Below the pieces are notes generated by a model. It did no database searches. It was not told the DNA's origin and worked only from the letters and a program-made list of their open reading frames with translations. A stretch of 64,000 nt of DNA from Bolinopsis microptera (Eukaryota; Ctenophora; Tentaculata; Lobata; Bolinopsidae), in the NCBI RefSeq assembly GCF_026151205.1, contig NC_087078.1:19197765-19261764 (forward strand), written 5' to 3'. The position numbers and the translations under genes are program-made. Of this stretch, positions 22,287 through 33,079 are shown piece after piece (the first letter of the stretch is position 1; each line of letters opens with the position of its first letter).

Positions 22287-24744
22287 TCAACTCGTAGTGG
22301 GTTTGGCTTCGGTTTTGATGACGTGATCTTCATCACCGTTTTGTTTCACGGTGCTTGTCCCTTTGTCTTGGGTAACAGGCTCAACTTTAACTTCTGATAG
22401 TACAAATTGGTAATGGGTTAAAGATAACAAAAAACCACAGTCTCGTCAGTAAACCATGGTTAAGTCAAAATTCAGACAATTCGTCTGAGATATTGAATGG
22501 CGAATGCTAACCAAACTACACAAGTAGTAGTAGATACCAAGCACAGAAAAGCTTCTTTCAACAGAGAAAAATGAATACTAACCGACAAGTTTAGATGACT
22601 GTTTGGGAGGTAGTAGATCCAGTATCTCTGGGTGGTAAATACATCTGTCACTATTAGCCAACAACATGGTCCTTTTGCACCCTTCATGTGAACAGCACCT
22701 TATAAATAAATAAATTAAGTCACATTTTATACAACACTTTATATGTAAATATATGAGTCAGTTATATAAGGAACTATAAACCATGCTGTTAAGCAAATCA
22801 GATGGTTAAATCATAAAGATCTGGACTCCTTTTTCAACTGAACTTAACAACTGCAAGTCACTTTCAATTTTGTACGTGTCAAAGGAGCATTTAAACCCCA
22901 CAAATAAGCCATTAATAAATACAGTGTAAAGAATGATATAATTAATAAATACAGTGTAAAGAATGATATTATATTAATAAATGTATGTAAAGAATGATAT
23001 TATATTAATAAATACAGTGTAAAGAATGATATTATATTAATAAATACAGAGTAAAGAATGATATTATATTAATAAATACAGTGTAAAAAATGATATTAAT
23101 ATTATATTAATAAATACAGTGTAAAGAATGATATTATATTCGTTCTTATTAAACTTGATCAATACCACCAATTGTAGAACATACTTGAACAAGAGCTGTT
23201 GAGTGTCATGCCCCACGTGCGCGCGACAGTAAACAGTAAGCGGGAGCGCGATCTCGTCACACGCCCTACACCGCCCGTTTACTACACCTGACTCGGTGTA
23301 CTGTTTCTCCACTGTCAACTTGTGCTCTATTATTTCTTTGTTTTGGGTTACTAATTCCTCCTCATGGTGCAGCTGCATTGTTTGAGGAAACATAATTAAT
23401 ATAAATTATACTTTATCATAATTGTACAATTAATATAAATTATACTTTATCATTATTGTATAATTAATATATTATACTTTATCATTATTATATAATTAAT
23501 ATAGATTATACTTTATCATTATTATGCTTTCTTAGCTCAGTTAGAGTAATAGGTTTAAAAAACTGGTTAACGATTCCGATTTAGTGGCGAATTTGAATCC
23601 ATTTGGAATTTAGCTGATAGATTTTAAACGAGCATGCAAAATCATACCAAAACTTGCAGGCTTTACATTGAAATCATATCGATGGAAGTATTGAAAGCTA
23701 AATCTTCGTTCACATACTTTACATCAGTAGAAAGCAAAACAGAAAAAAAACCATGAAATATCTGTACCTGTACATACTGAGAGGAAGAGTATAGGTTGTT
23801 AAGTTTGCTGAGTTCCTGACCTCTTAATTCACTCTTATTGTACATTGATAGGGCTTGCTGCTGTCTTCTGGCCTGATTGTAAAAACTATTGCAGTTTACT
23901 GATGAGGACAGTACACATAATATTTGCATCATGTTAAATTATGATACAATTATATTGAAAATCATTTAACTTACTTGTTGCCGTTTATACAAGACAGCAT
24001 CAATGCCTCGTTTCTTGCAATAGTTTCGGAGACACTGCCTCGTTTTTGCCTTGATCAGAAGTTCCCTTGATAACTGTTTAGATGATTGGACCTGAAATTC
24101 ATATTGTTGAGAGATAAGCCACAGTATACAGGGTCACCATTATAAAGTGATGCTAGGTCTAATATTGTTGTAACAATTCAATGATTACACCAACCTTAAA
24201 ATCCTGGAAAGTGGGCTGCGGGATTGGAATGTTATGGTTGCTACCTTTTGCGCGGTTTAAAGACTGAGCTTTTTCCATCAAATACTTCCTTCTTTGACTT
24301 TTGTACTCCATGTGAAGATGTTTCATCTGCAAAGCATACAACTTCTGAAGCTTCTTCATCTTATCTCTCAGTATCCTGTGAGCTTCCTCCACGTTCCAAA
24401 CACCCGCATTTTCCAGTACTTCTTCCTCTGAACCATGTGACTCTGCATCACTGTCGTCATAGTTTTTCAGTTGATCCTGAGTAATGACGTGAATTTAATT
24501 AATTAATTAATTGTCAAGGTAACATGAGAGATGAAGTTTTGAATTTTGCAATATACATTTTTTTATGTCAAAAAAATTGGTCACCAACCTGTGAAAATCC
24601 ACATGATCTGGTTGAAGGGTAGTTCCAAGGCGACACTGCTGTTTGAGGAGTGTCTTCAGTCAAATTACGCCCATTGGAGAGTCGTATCGTGCGAAAATCT
24701 TCAACAACTGCTTCCCTCTTCTGCTGGGAGTCACTGATAGACAT
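22287..24744 (-). CDS. KANSL2: KAT8 regulatory NSL complex subunit 2, N-terminally short
   Basis: Exons (- strand): 24744-24589, 24476-24195, 24091-23975, 23872-23768, 23372-23185, 22698-22583, 22393-22287; 356 aa, all GT-AG with matching phases, ending in TGA. Matches KANSL2: an acidic stretch, then LENAGVWNVEEAHRILRDKM with KKLQKLYALQMKHLH (family LKHAGVYTAEE..), CLRNYCKKRGIDAVLYKRQ, and the C3Hc3H zinc module C-RAC..LPLTVYC..HVGHDTQQLLFKCC..C....C..H. It is a chromatin-associated NSL histone acetyltransferase subunit. Human KANSL2 has a further N-terminal C3Hc3H module; it is missing here and not found upstream as far as the LINE. An acceptor (atattgttacag) lies 9 nt before the ATG. MED1 follows on the same strand. 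Confidence 0.88.
22915..23140. repeat. 31-34 bp AT-rich tandem repeat in KANSL2 intron
   Basis: About 6-7 copies of taataaatacagtgtaaaga followed by atgatattatat, inside KANSL2 intron 5. Confidence 0.9.
23395..23525. repeat. AT-rich tandem repeat in KANSL2 intron 4
   Basis: About 4 copies of taattaatataaattata followed by ctttatcat, just upstream (gene sense) of exon 5. Confidence 0.85.
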
Positions 24745-24871
24745 TTGAACTATCTGTAACAATATCATAGTTTGAAAAGGCAATCGGTACATTACCAAAT
24801 GTGTTGACATGACACAGAAAATTTGGATATGCCACCATAAATTCCCAAGCCACAAATTAGGTTCCTATAAT

Positions 24872-26674
24872 GATTTAATATTGTTGAATAAAGAGATTTG
24901 ATATAATATTTGTTTTATTCTGAATATTTGTTTTATTCAAGCTGGTGACTGGTGTATCTATAGATGATTCAATCATGCCAATCCAAGCAGTTGCAGCTGC
25001 GCTGTATTATGGTTATACTTGCTGAGGGATCCAGCTCTCCTACTAAAAAATAGGCATGCTGAAGTGCAAAATGACATATTGAGGTCTGTCAAAAATCAAA
25101 TATTCAATATTCGTACATTTCGCCTGCTTACACAGATAAGATACAAGATAAACGCCAAAAAATTTTAATTAAAAAAAATTAAAACGAACACTGGGCCTCC
25201 AGCGTCCAATTAATGTCCGGTCCAATATAGTCCGATATGGTAGTCCGACTCCTCGGACTACATTAGATATATTCCTTTTGTACCCTCCTCAATAAAATGT
25301 AAAAGATTTTCAATGCTGTAATCAGTTTAAGGCCAGTTCAAACACATCCTTAACCCTACACATAATAATCGAATTTCCGTTTTACTAACCTGTCACGTGA
25401 CCAAGACAGTTTTTACCCTGTAACTCCTTAGGGAAGCATTTTTACCTTGCGTCATGAAGGGTGATTCGGAAAATATCTCAGGGCTTTTTCACAAGTTTTT
25501 GGAATTTGGGTGAGCAATTTAGTGCAATAATGAATGCCTAATGTGAGTATCATCTGTCAATGTCCTTGTAAAACAGTCTGTACAAGAGATATGAGTAACT
25601 AATATAGAAGAAAAAACAGGAAGTTGTCGTCTGTTGAAAAATAAATAGAACATAAATAGAATATAAATTAGAATATAAAATAACATTCAGTCAATGTGTC
25701 GTCAATAAACTGTACAATTATCAAATGTTAAAACTGGGTGATACAGTCACCAAAAATAAATACTAAGTATGATAAGTTAATAAATTAAATGTGGTCTATA
25801 AAACTACCACTAGGTATAATAGGTCAATAAATTAAAAGTGGTTTATAAAACTACCACTGTGCGAATCCCTTCTCCAGTTATGTAAAACATAATAAGTAAT
25901 AAATTAATGAGTGATAAAATAAGATATGATAAATTTAACAGTGAACTGTGGGCATGAAGGTAACAATTTATGTTGAAAATTACATAGATGCCCACTTTGG
26001 AATTTCGTAAGTAATATTATTTACAGTTATTGATTGAAATAAATTTTCGTGCACATACAGAATGAATGGTTAATAATTTAATATATATGTAGACCAAGGT
26101 CTGTGCACAGGATGCTTCCTGGAAGAATCCAGTTCTTTTAGCGGGGCACCCTACCTAAAGCCACACATAGAAGTATAGAACAATAATAAAATGGCAATGA
26201 TAAACTTAAAAACAACTCTAAATCAGTAGGCTGACACTCTATTAATGCACCACAACGCTCCCCCAACGCCTTGTAGGTTATAAAATAAATTCCACAATCC
26301 TAATTTTATATCGTGATGGAGACCAGTGTCCATACAAAACTTTTACTAGGTTGTCGTTTGGTGTGAGCAATAGCGAACCATCTGCACACTCCTTTGCCCC
26401 GTCAACCTATATCTAATATATTCATTATTCAAAGAGTGACAGCCATACTTTCTTTTTTTAAAGGGGAACCCCCAACCCATGTAGCTGAGACACCTCACAG
26501 CAAGTAGACCAAAGTGGCTCTTGCTTGTGAAAGGTGTATCAACTACCCGCCGAGGCGGTGGGTTGGGAGTCATGCTACACATTGAATTAGGATTCAATTA
26601 AATATCAAATTGATTTATTGTAAATTTGTATATTCTATGTAATAAATGGCATACAATTGTGATTTTTAAAAAAA
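24872..26674. other. region 5' of KANSL2, no gene seen
   Basis: AT-rich, with short internal duplications (aataggtcaataaattaaa-like). An open frame at 26346-26597 (- strand) has no recognised domain. This could be KANSL2 promoter plus relic transposon sequence. Confidence 0.35.
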
Positions 26675-26853
26675 GTAATAATAATAATTACAACATTTAT
26701 AAACCGCCTTATAGCTAAATCATATAACTCGATATAATAATTTAATCCTGGAGATAAACTCCAGTGCTTTCTAAAGCGGCTCTTACATTAACTGAGCTTA
26801 GTTTAATTGAAAATTAGACATGACAAGTTCATTTTACCTATGTAAATGCAAAA

Positions 26854-29748
26854 TCAATCAAATGCTAGAGAAAAGAAGTATGTTTTAAGTTTGGTCTTGA
26901 AAGATGTAACTGACTCAGCTGATCTTATGTCGTATGGCAAGGAATTAAATACTTTAACTGCACAGTGACTAAAAGCTTTCTCTGTGTTTACATAGTTAGG
27001 AGAGGGCGGAAAACTAAGGTAAAAATAATCATTATCAAGACGTACATTTTTAAAACTTTGCTGCCTAGGAGATATCAACTCTTTTAAGTAAGGAGGAGCT
27101 ATATTATTTAAACACTTGTAGGCAAGTAGGGCAATCTTAAAATCTATTCTAAATCTAACTGGTAGAAAATGAACTTTCTTAAGTAGTGGAGTAGTGTGTG
27201 CCTTTCTTCCTCTCCCGAAAATAAATCTTACAGCAGAATTTTGCACCTTCTGTAAACGACTTAAATCATAAGAGCTCAGTCCAAAATATACGCTATTGCA
27301 ATAATCAATTCTAGAGAGTACTAGAGCATGAACAAGCTGAATCTTAAGGTTAAAAGACAGTTTTGATGCAATAAACCACAAATTTCTGATCTGAATATTA
27401 CATGCTTGAACCACTGACGTAATCTGATCACTCATTGAAAGATAACTGTCCAAATACAGCCCAAGACTCTTCACAGTTCCACTAACAACATGTGGCTCTT
27501 GATCCTTAACAATCTGTAGAGATGCTGGAATATTTGTTGAGTCAAATTTAGAGGATATAACGATGACTTCAGTCTTAGAAGAATTCAGTTGAAGGAAATT
27601 GTTTGTCATCCATTTCTTGATATCAGACATACAGTGTTCCATATTGTGCTCTAGCTGTGATGGGTCATCAGAATCAAGAGTGAAATACAGCTGGGTGTCA
27701 TCAGCATACAAATGAATACAGCACCCATGCATACTTGCAATGTTCTCAAGATCTTTGGTGTACAATATGAATAGCAGGGGGCCAAGGATTGAACCTTGTG
27801 GCACACCTATCTCAAGAACAGTTGCTGAGGAAGACGAATCCTTGACTTTGACACAAAATGAACGGTTAGCCAAGTAGGACCTGATCCATGTAAGAGCAAT
27901 GCCTGTAATGCCATAAGCAGATCTTAGCTTCTTGATTAATCTTGGGTGATTGACAGTATCAAAGGCAGCACTCAAATCTAGAAGTAAAAGAACAACTTTA
28001 GTTTTCTTGTCAATAGTTATCAAGATGTCGTTATGGATTCTGGTTGTTGCAGTTTCACAGCTATGAAACTTCCTATAGCCGGACTGAACTTTAGAAAGCA
28101 AGTTGTTATCCTCAAGATAACTGGTGAGCTGTATAGATACACACTTCTCAATGATTTTTGACAAGAATGAGAGATTGCTAATAGGCCTATAGTTAGATAG
28201 AGATTCACCGTCAAGGCCACGTTTCTTCAAACTTGGACGAATGAGAGCCTCCTTAAGTTTTATAGGAAACTCACCTTTAACTAATGATTCATTGACTATA
28301 AATGAGATCAGAGGAAGGAGTTCTGGGAGACACTTGATGAGAATCTTTGTAGGTATGGGGTCAAGATCACAGAATTTGTTAGACATATTCTTTATGATGC
28401 TTACTAGTTCTTCATCAGACACATGACGGAATTGTACTATCTTTGGGCTATTAGAAAGAGGAACAAATTCATCTGAGTTAGGAGAATCTTGCGATTGTTG
28501 TTCTAAATAAATGTTGTTGTATATGTTGTCGACCTTTGATTTAAAGAACTGTGCAAAGTTGTTAGCACTCTCAAGATTTGAAGAGCAAGAAGGTGTAGTA
28601 GTACTAACTTTTTCTTTATTGAGCAACTTATTAACGATGGAATAAGTCTTTTTAGCATCACCTGCACTATCTTGTAACCTTGTTTTGTAGAAGTGATCTC
28701 TTGTGGATACAATGACTGAGGATGCTCTCTCTGATGCTTTCCTGTACAGTCGTTTATAATCTGGGCAATCATGATTCTTTTGATACAGTCTCTCAATCTT
28801 TCTTCTCATTGCTTTTGCTTGTTGACAGTGTGTAGACCACCATTCAGCGTTATGATCTTTTCTTGGGATGAAAGTTTTTTCTTTAGCATGCTTGTCCAAA
28901 ATACTGCTCAACTCAGACTCATAGATATCAACTGCACTATCGAGGTCATTGAAGCAATCAGTGTCACATAGTTTTGACTTAAGAATATCCTCAACAAAAG
29001 CATCTAGTTCTATGCAAGCAATGTTTCTGTAAGTAATTGGTTCTAGAGTGCCTATGGGTGCTGGAGATACATTGCAATTGAAAGCAACAAAGTAGTGGTC
29101 AGACGATGTACCAGAATCAGTAATGACAGGATCTAGAACTTCAATGCAATCGTGAGTAAAAGAACCATCCCTGGTAATTACAAGATCTAATATGCCCCCA
29201 TCTCTGTGTGTTGCAGCTGAAATTTGTTGCACCCACCCACAAGACTTAAGTAGTGAATTAAACCTTTGTGCAACTGAATCATTTTCGTCTTCAATGTGGA
29301 TATTAAAGTCACCCATGATCAAGGGCTTTCCAGGTTTGTCTACTAAATCAACCAAGAGTTGCTCAAAGTCAGTTAGAAATTGGGGGATGTTAGCACTCTG
29401 AGATGTGGAGGTGCCAGAACGGTAAATTGAAACAATTCGTAGTATATCTCCAGAAGATGATTTGAAGGTACATTCACAAGACTCAAACGTTTTGAATCGC
29501 TTGCACTTCTGAGGAGTCACTTTAAGACTTTTCTTATATAGAACAGCAACACCTCCTCCCCGCCCAGCTCTTGGCTGGCTATGAATGGAATATCCAAGTT
29601 CTTTCATCTCAGAAAACTTAGCATTGTCATCTTTTCTCAGCCAAGTTTCTGTAGCACAGCAAATATCAGTATCAAAGTCTTCAAGCAATTGCATAACTCC
29701 AGCAGTTTTATTGCAGATGGATCTGCAATTGAACAGGGCAAAGTTCAT
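26854..29748 (-). CDS. LINE ORF2: endonuclease and reverse transcriptase
   Basis: 964 aa. The N-terminal apurinic-like endonuclease domain is seen as NCRSICNK, ATETWL, GDFNIHIED and SSDHYFVAFN. The central reverse transcriptase has SNYRPISNLSFLSKIIEK, LLDLSAAFDTVNH, GVPQGSILGPLLF and the catalytic box YADDTQLYF. The C-terminal part has the LSRIDYCNSVYFGL / LQKVQNSAVR region typical of the CR1/L2/Jockey side of LINEs. It nicks DNA and primes reverse transcription at the target. No frameshift or stop. The start is the first ATG that gives the endonuclease N-terminus. Confidence 0.93.
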   Translation of the reverse strand: MNFALFNCRSICNKTAGVMQLLEDFDTDICCATETWLRKDDNAKFSEMKELGYSIHSQPRAGRGGGVAVLYKKSLKVTPQKCKRFKTFESCECTFKSSSGDILRIVSIYRSGTSTSQSANIPQFLTDFEQLLVDLVDKPGKPLIMGDFNIHIEDENDSVAQRFNSLLKSCGWVQQISAATHRDGGILDLVITRDGSFTHDCIEVLDPVITDSGTSSDHYFVAFNCNVSPAPIGTLEPITYRNIACIELDAFVEDILKSKLCDTDCFNDLDSAVDIYESELSSILDKHAKEKTFIPRKDHNAEWWSTHCQQAKAMRRKIERLYQKNHDCPDYKRLYRKASERASSVIVSTRDHFYKTRLQDSAGDAKKTYSIVNKLLNKEKVSTTTPSCSSNLESANNFAQFFKSKVDNIYNNIYLEQQSQDSPNSDEFVPLSNSPKIVQFRHVSDEELVSIIKNMSNKFCDLDPIPTKILIKCLPELLPLISFIVNESLVKGEFPIKLKEALIRPSLKKRGLDGESLSNYRPISNLSFLSKIIEKCVSIQLTSYLEDNNLLSKVQSGYRKFHSCETATTRIHNDILITIDKKTKVVLLLLDLSAAFDTVNHPRLIKKLRSAYGITGIALTWIRSYLANRSFCVKVKDSSSSATVLEIGVPQGSILGPLLFILYTKDLENIASMHGCCIHLYADDTQLYFTLDSDDPSQLEHNMEHCMSDIKKWMTNNFLQLNSSKTEVIVISSKFDSTNIPASLQIVKDQEPHVVSGTVKSLGLYLDSYLSMSDQITSVVQACNIQIRNLWFIASKLSFNLKIQLVHALVLSRIDYCNSVYFGLSSYDLSRLQKVQNSAVRFIFGRGRKAHTTPLLKKVHFLPVRFRIDFKIALLAYKCLNNIAPPYLKELISPRQQSFKNVRLDNDYFYLSFPPSPNYVNTEKAFSHCAVKVFNSLPYDIRSAESVTSFKTKLKTYFFSLAFD

Positions 29749-29777
29749 ACTCTGACATTCTGACTTAGAGTTTGTAG

Positions 29778-31427
29778 CTAGTTTTTTGAAGTAAGGATGT
29801 TTTGTTTATACCGATTCAATGCCTGTTGCATGATGGGGCACTGCTCTGAGCTGGAATGGTGAGTGTTACAGTGAGATGAGATTCTTGGATCTTTTGACAG
29901 ACTGCAATTGCGACATCTATGTCTGCTAGGGTCTTCCTTGTAATGACATTCTGATGTTCTATGCCTACCGCTGCAATACATACAAACCAGAGTTTCTTTC
30001 TCAGGACAATTTTGGGAAATATGGTGGAGCTTCTGACAATTATAGCACTGCTTGATGATGAATCTATCCTTTACAGGACAAGCACTATTCAGAATGAAGA
30101 TTTTGCCGTCTCCTGTCAATAGGTTCCTAATCTGAGGAGAGACCTTGATCCCAGCAGTAGTGTACCTTAGTCCAACATTTATGTACACAATTTCAAAGAA
30201 ATGCTCATTATCTAGCAAGTGTTTAAGTCCAGGATTTTGCAAGGGAATAATATCTAGAAGAGCTTTTTTAGTCTGTAACCGGAAATCTTCAGCGGGCAAA
30301 CCAGAGCGATCAATGGTTTCGAATATCTGACTGGGAATATTAGACACAGTGACCTTAGGGAGAGCTTTCTGTGAGAGAGTGATGTGAAAACCAAGTAATT
30401 TAATGACATCAGAGTTTTCAATAAGACTTTTAGCCTTCAGCCTATCAGATGAAGATGGAAAAACTAGCGTTATCTTCTTATGTGAATCTAGTAGGCTAGT
30501 TTTCATAGCAATCAATCGTGTGTCATAGAGCAACTCAGATAGAACATCTGGAGCAGATGAAATATCAGCAGAAGGAGAGGGACTATCTAGCACCAATATC
30601 TCTTTACTTTCCTTGCTAATTTGATTTATGTTAGCGGACACTTTACTTGGCTGAGGAGAACTAGCACCACCTACAAGAGCTTCAGCAAAATTGCTGTAAG
30701 AGGACAGTGCACTTGGAGACCGGGATTGCAAGTTTTCTTTGTTAACATTAGAAACTCGCTCTTCCAGCGAATGTTCAGAGGCTGGAGCACATAGAGCAAG
30801 CTTGTCGACAATAATGCTATGCATTTCCTCACGAAATGATTCCAGAAGGGCAGAGTTGTTTGCCCTCATCAGGTGCTCAACTTTGGAGAGAATATCAGGA
30901 GCTTCATCATGACCATTATCATGACTCATCACAGGGTTGGACTTAGGAGCATCTACCACAGATGGTACAGGTGGACCAGGTGGAGAAAAGTTTTTGGAAA
31001 AACGGGTGTCATCTACCAGTGAAATGCAATCTTCACATACGAATAGAAAATAACCCCAACGAGCTTGATCTGCAATCATAGGTCTCACCTTAGCACGGAA
31101 GGTATTTGTACAAATGGACTCAGGAAATTGAACACCGGTTTTTTTGCGACAAGCGGAGTGAAACATCCCATCACAGACATTACAGATAATCGATTCATTC
31201 ACAGTGTCATTACTCCCACACTGTTTACACGAGCCGTCTTCAAATACAGGAAGTATAACAGAGTTCTTCTTTGGCTTTAGAGTCTTCTTGAGCTTCTTAC
31301 TGGCCAGGGCCTCGTGCCCCTTTTGGCCCGCCATTGACATTGCTTCCTGAAACTCAATAAATGTATTTAATTGTAGTTGTGAAAAAAGTTTAAAGCTATT
31401 GCCAATATATATTTTTTTAGAAACCAT
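29778..31427 (-). CDS. LINE ORF1: PHD-like and zinc-knuckle nucleic-acid-binding protein
   Basis: 549 aa from the first in-frame ATG. Near the N-terminus lies a PHD-like Cys/His cluster (CKQCGSND..CNVCDGMFHSAC...FVCEDC). The C-terminus has CCHC knuckles C-x2-C-x4-H-x4-C (CYNCQKLHHISQNC) and CMYCSGRHRTSEC, followed by another Cys-rich segment. The Ser-rich middle is probably disordered. ORF1 proteins of this LINE group bind element RNA; here that is inferred from the knuckles. It ends 29 bp before ORF2. Confidence 0.88.
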   Translation of the reverse strand: MVSKKIYIGNSFKLFSQLQLNTFIEFQEAMSMAGQKGHEALASKKLKKTLKPKKNSVILPVFEDGSCKQCGSNDTVNESIICNVCDGMFHSACRKKTGVQFPESICTNTFRAKVRPMIADQARWGYFLFVCEDCISLVDDTRFSKNFSPPGPPVPSVVDAPKSNPVMSHDNGHDEAPDILSKVEHLMRANNSALLESFREEMHSIIVDKLALCAPASEHSLEERVSNVNKENLQSRSPSALSSYSNFAEALVGGASSPQPSKVSANINQISKESKEILVLDSPSPSADISSAPDVLSELLYDTRLIAMKTSLLDSHKKITLVFPSSSDRLKAKSLIENSDVIKLLGFHITLSQKALPKVTVSNIPSQIFETIDRSGLPAEDFRLQTKKALLDIIPLQNPGLKHLLDNEHFFEIVYINVGLRYTTAGIKVSPQIRNLLTGDGKIFILNSACPVKDRFIIKQCYNCQKLHHISQNCPEKETLVCMYCSGRHRTSECHYKEDPSRHRCRNCSLSKDPRISSHCNTHHSSSEQCPIMQQALNRYKQNILTSKN

Positions 31428-31599
31428 TTTTGTCAGACGCACACACGTGACAGGTGGCTAGTCTCATAAACCAATCATATTTGAGCTATTTATGCTTAAA
31501 TATTCAAGTTCATTTTTTCATGGTTTTTAAGTAATCGTGAAAATAATGTAAAAATTTTAAATACAAATTTGTGTTGATTGACGTTGTCAACCTTTTCAG

Positions 31600-31819
31600 A
31601 TCGTTGCTCTGCGAAGCAAAACAACAATCGCGCGGCCGGCCGGCCGCAAAAAGCTTTCTCGCCGGCCGGCTTGTAGGTTTACAACCTATTAGGACGCGCG
31701 CCGAGTTGGACTCGTCGACGGTCCAATATATGGAACAGATATTCTACGAGTATCACCCGTTAACGGCCGGCCGGCGTGCATGTTTCGCGTGCACGAGAGG
31801 TATACAACGTGTAGCAAGC
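31600..31819. other. GC-rich island with ggccggccgg clusters
   Basis: Sharp GC-rich patch in AT-rich surroundings, with three clusters of ggccggccgg (about 31635, 31662, 31764) and many CpGs. The 93-codon ORF across it has no recognisable domain. Could be a promoter-like CpG island for the LINE side, or inserted DNA. Confidence 0.45.
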
Positions 31820-32174
31820 TTGCTCTATCCAGAGCCGTTACGCTTGCAGTAGCGCGCGCCCGCCTCATGGCTGTAAAAGGGCTCTAAAAATTACAAGCGC
31901 GCCCGCAACGGCGCGAAAGCACATGGTTAGGTGAACTAAATGGCCACGATATAGATACAGCTGCACATTTGTGCGCGGCAGGTCTGCAACGTATGACAGC
32001 AAACAAGTCAAAATATAATTGCGCCCGTGCGGCGTGCATGCTTTCGGTACGGAAATATTCACCTAGCCATGAGTCTACCCGTACTGCGTGACGCGCTTGT
32101 TTCACGCGCTTGTTTCCTGTGCCACCTTTGGCGGTCGCACGCTACTGTAAGCGAAAGGGTTCTGGATAGAGCAA
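31820..32174. mobile_element. 355-bp element with 34-bp terminal inverted repeats
   Basis: Left 31820-31853 (ttgctctatccaga...cagtagc) and right 32141-32174 are inverted copies with 30 of 34 positions matching. The interior is GC-rich and non-coding. Target duplication is not evident, so the true termini may be slightly different. Non-autonomous DNA transposon is the most likely reading. Confidence 0.6.
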
Positions 32175-32591
32175 ATGGAAATATAACCTAGTGCGCCATA
32201 ATTTTTCACTTTATATTGATCGTGTTTTATTTGGGTTCATATCATGCAATGATCATATTTTACATCTGTGGGCAATATTTTTAATATTTTTGACTAGTTT
32301 TATTTAATGTTTATTTATTGCTGTACCGCGCTGCAAAGACTTATGATTAGGTGAATTAATGATTGGAATACGTTTTATCGTTTATTATAATTATTGTCTA
32401 TACCTTTTTTACGCATAGAGCCGCAGTGATATAACATAAAAAGGTATGCTCACTATGCATGCAACGTGTATCAAGTAAATGGACGAGCTAATTTTAACCT
32501 GGTTTAGTTTTTTTTAAAACTTCCATCCCATTATACAATATCAACAATGTAATAGTATATAGTGGTGTAATTATTTAAAAAATTCATGTGC

Positions 32592-32927
32592 TTAATTTGA
32601 ATTTATATTTTAGTACGAATATGGAAATCATGCTTCCCACAGTACTCTCCTTAGATTCACGATGTCAATCCTTCGCAGCTCGGCGAGGCCCAGTGGTGCA
32701 TCGCTCTACAACATTCTTCAGACTATAATACATAATTCTATTTGTAGTCAATAGTGAAATTTCACTATTGACTACAAATAGAATTATGTATTCTAGTCTG
32801 AAGAATGTTGTAGAGCGATGCACCACTGGGCCTCGCCGAGCTGCGAAGGATTGACATCGTGAATCTAAGGAGAGTACTGTGGGAAGCATGATTTCCATAT
32901 TCGTACTAAAATATAAATTCAAATTAA
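32592..32927. repeat. zero-spacer palindrome, 168-bp arms
   Basis: The sequence reads outward symmetrically from gtgaaatttcac (centre 32759/32760). I see one mismatch (actataat / attctagt). Open frames across it are mirror images and not genes. Confidence 0.95.
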
Positions 32928-32941
32928 ATATAAATTCAAAT

Positions 32942-33079
32942 TATGAACACAGGTAGGTAACCTTTTCACTTTGGGTAGCAATATTAAAATTGTATAACGG
33001 ATCAACTATTAATAGTTGATCCGTTATACAATTTTAATATTGCTACCCAAAGTGAAAAGGTTACCTACCTGTGTTCATA
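32942..33079. repeat. zero-spacer palindrome, 69-bp arms
   Basis: Perfect inverted duplication centred on aactattaatagtt (33010/33011), starting 14 bp after the previous palindrome. Confidence 0.95.

Larger units (their letters stand above)
26675..31450 (-). mobile_element. CR1/L2-type non-LTR retrotransposon, both ORFs open
   Basis: Minus-strand element with ORF1 (31427-29778), a short gap, ORF2 (29748-26854), and a 3' tail ending in gcggtttataaatgttgtaa plus (ATT)n at about 26675-26690, as in CR1/L2-like LINEs. No stops interrupt either ORF, which suggests a young, possibly mobile copy. The 5' boundary is approximate and no target duplication was identified. Confidence 0.85.

Noticed and set aside
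23528..23600. tRNA-like boxes (ttagctcagttagag ... gaatttgaatcc)
   Set aside because: A-box to B-box distance is too long and no acceptor stem pairs; at best a tRNA-derived relic inside a KANSL2 intron.
26346..26597. 83-aa minus-strand ORF beside the LINE
   Set aside because: No domain, no splice or start support; may be transposon relic.
24872..26674. Possible upstream KANSL2 exons
   Set aside because: Scanned the minus strand for a Cys/His module with splice sites; none found.
31571..31852. 93-aa ORF in the GC-rich island
   Set aside because: GC-rich sequence keeps frames open by chance; nothing recognisable.
32665..32922. 85-aa ORF
   Set aside because: It lies across the palindrome and reads both arms; symmetry artefact.
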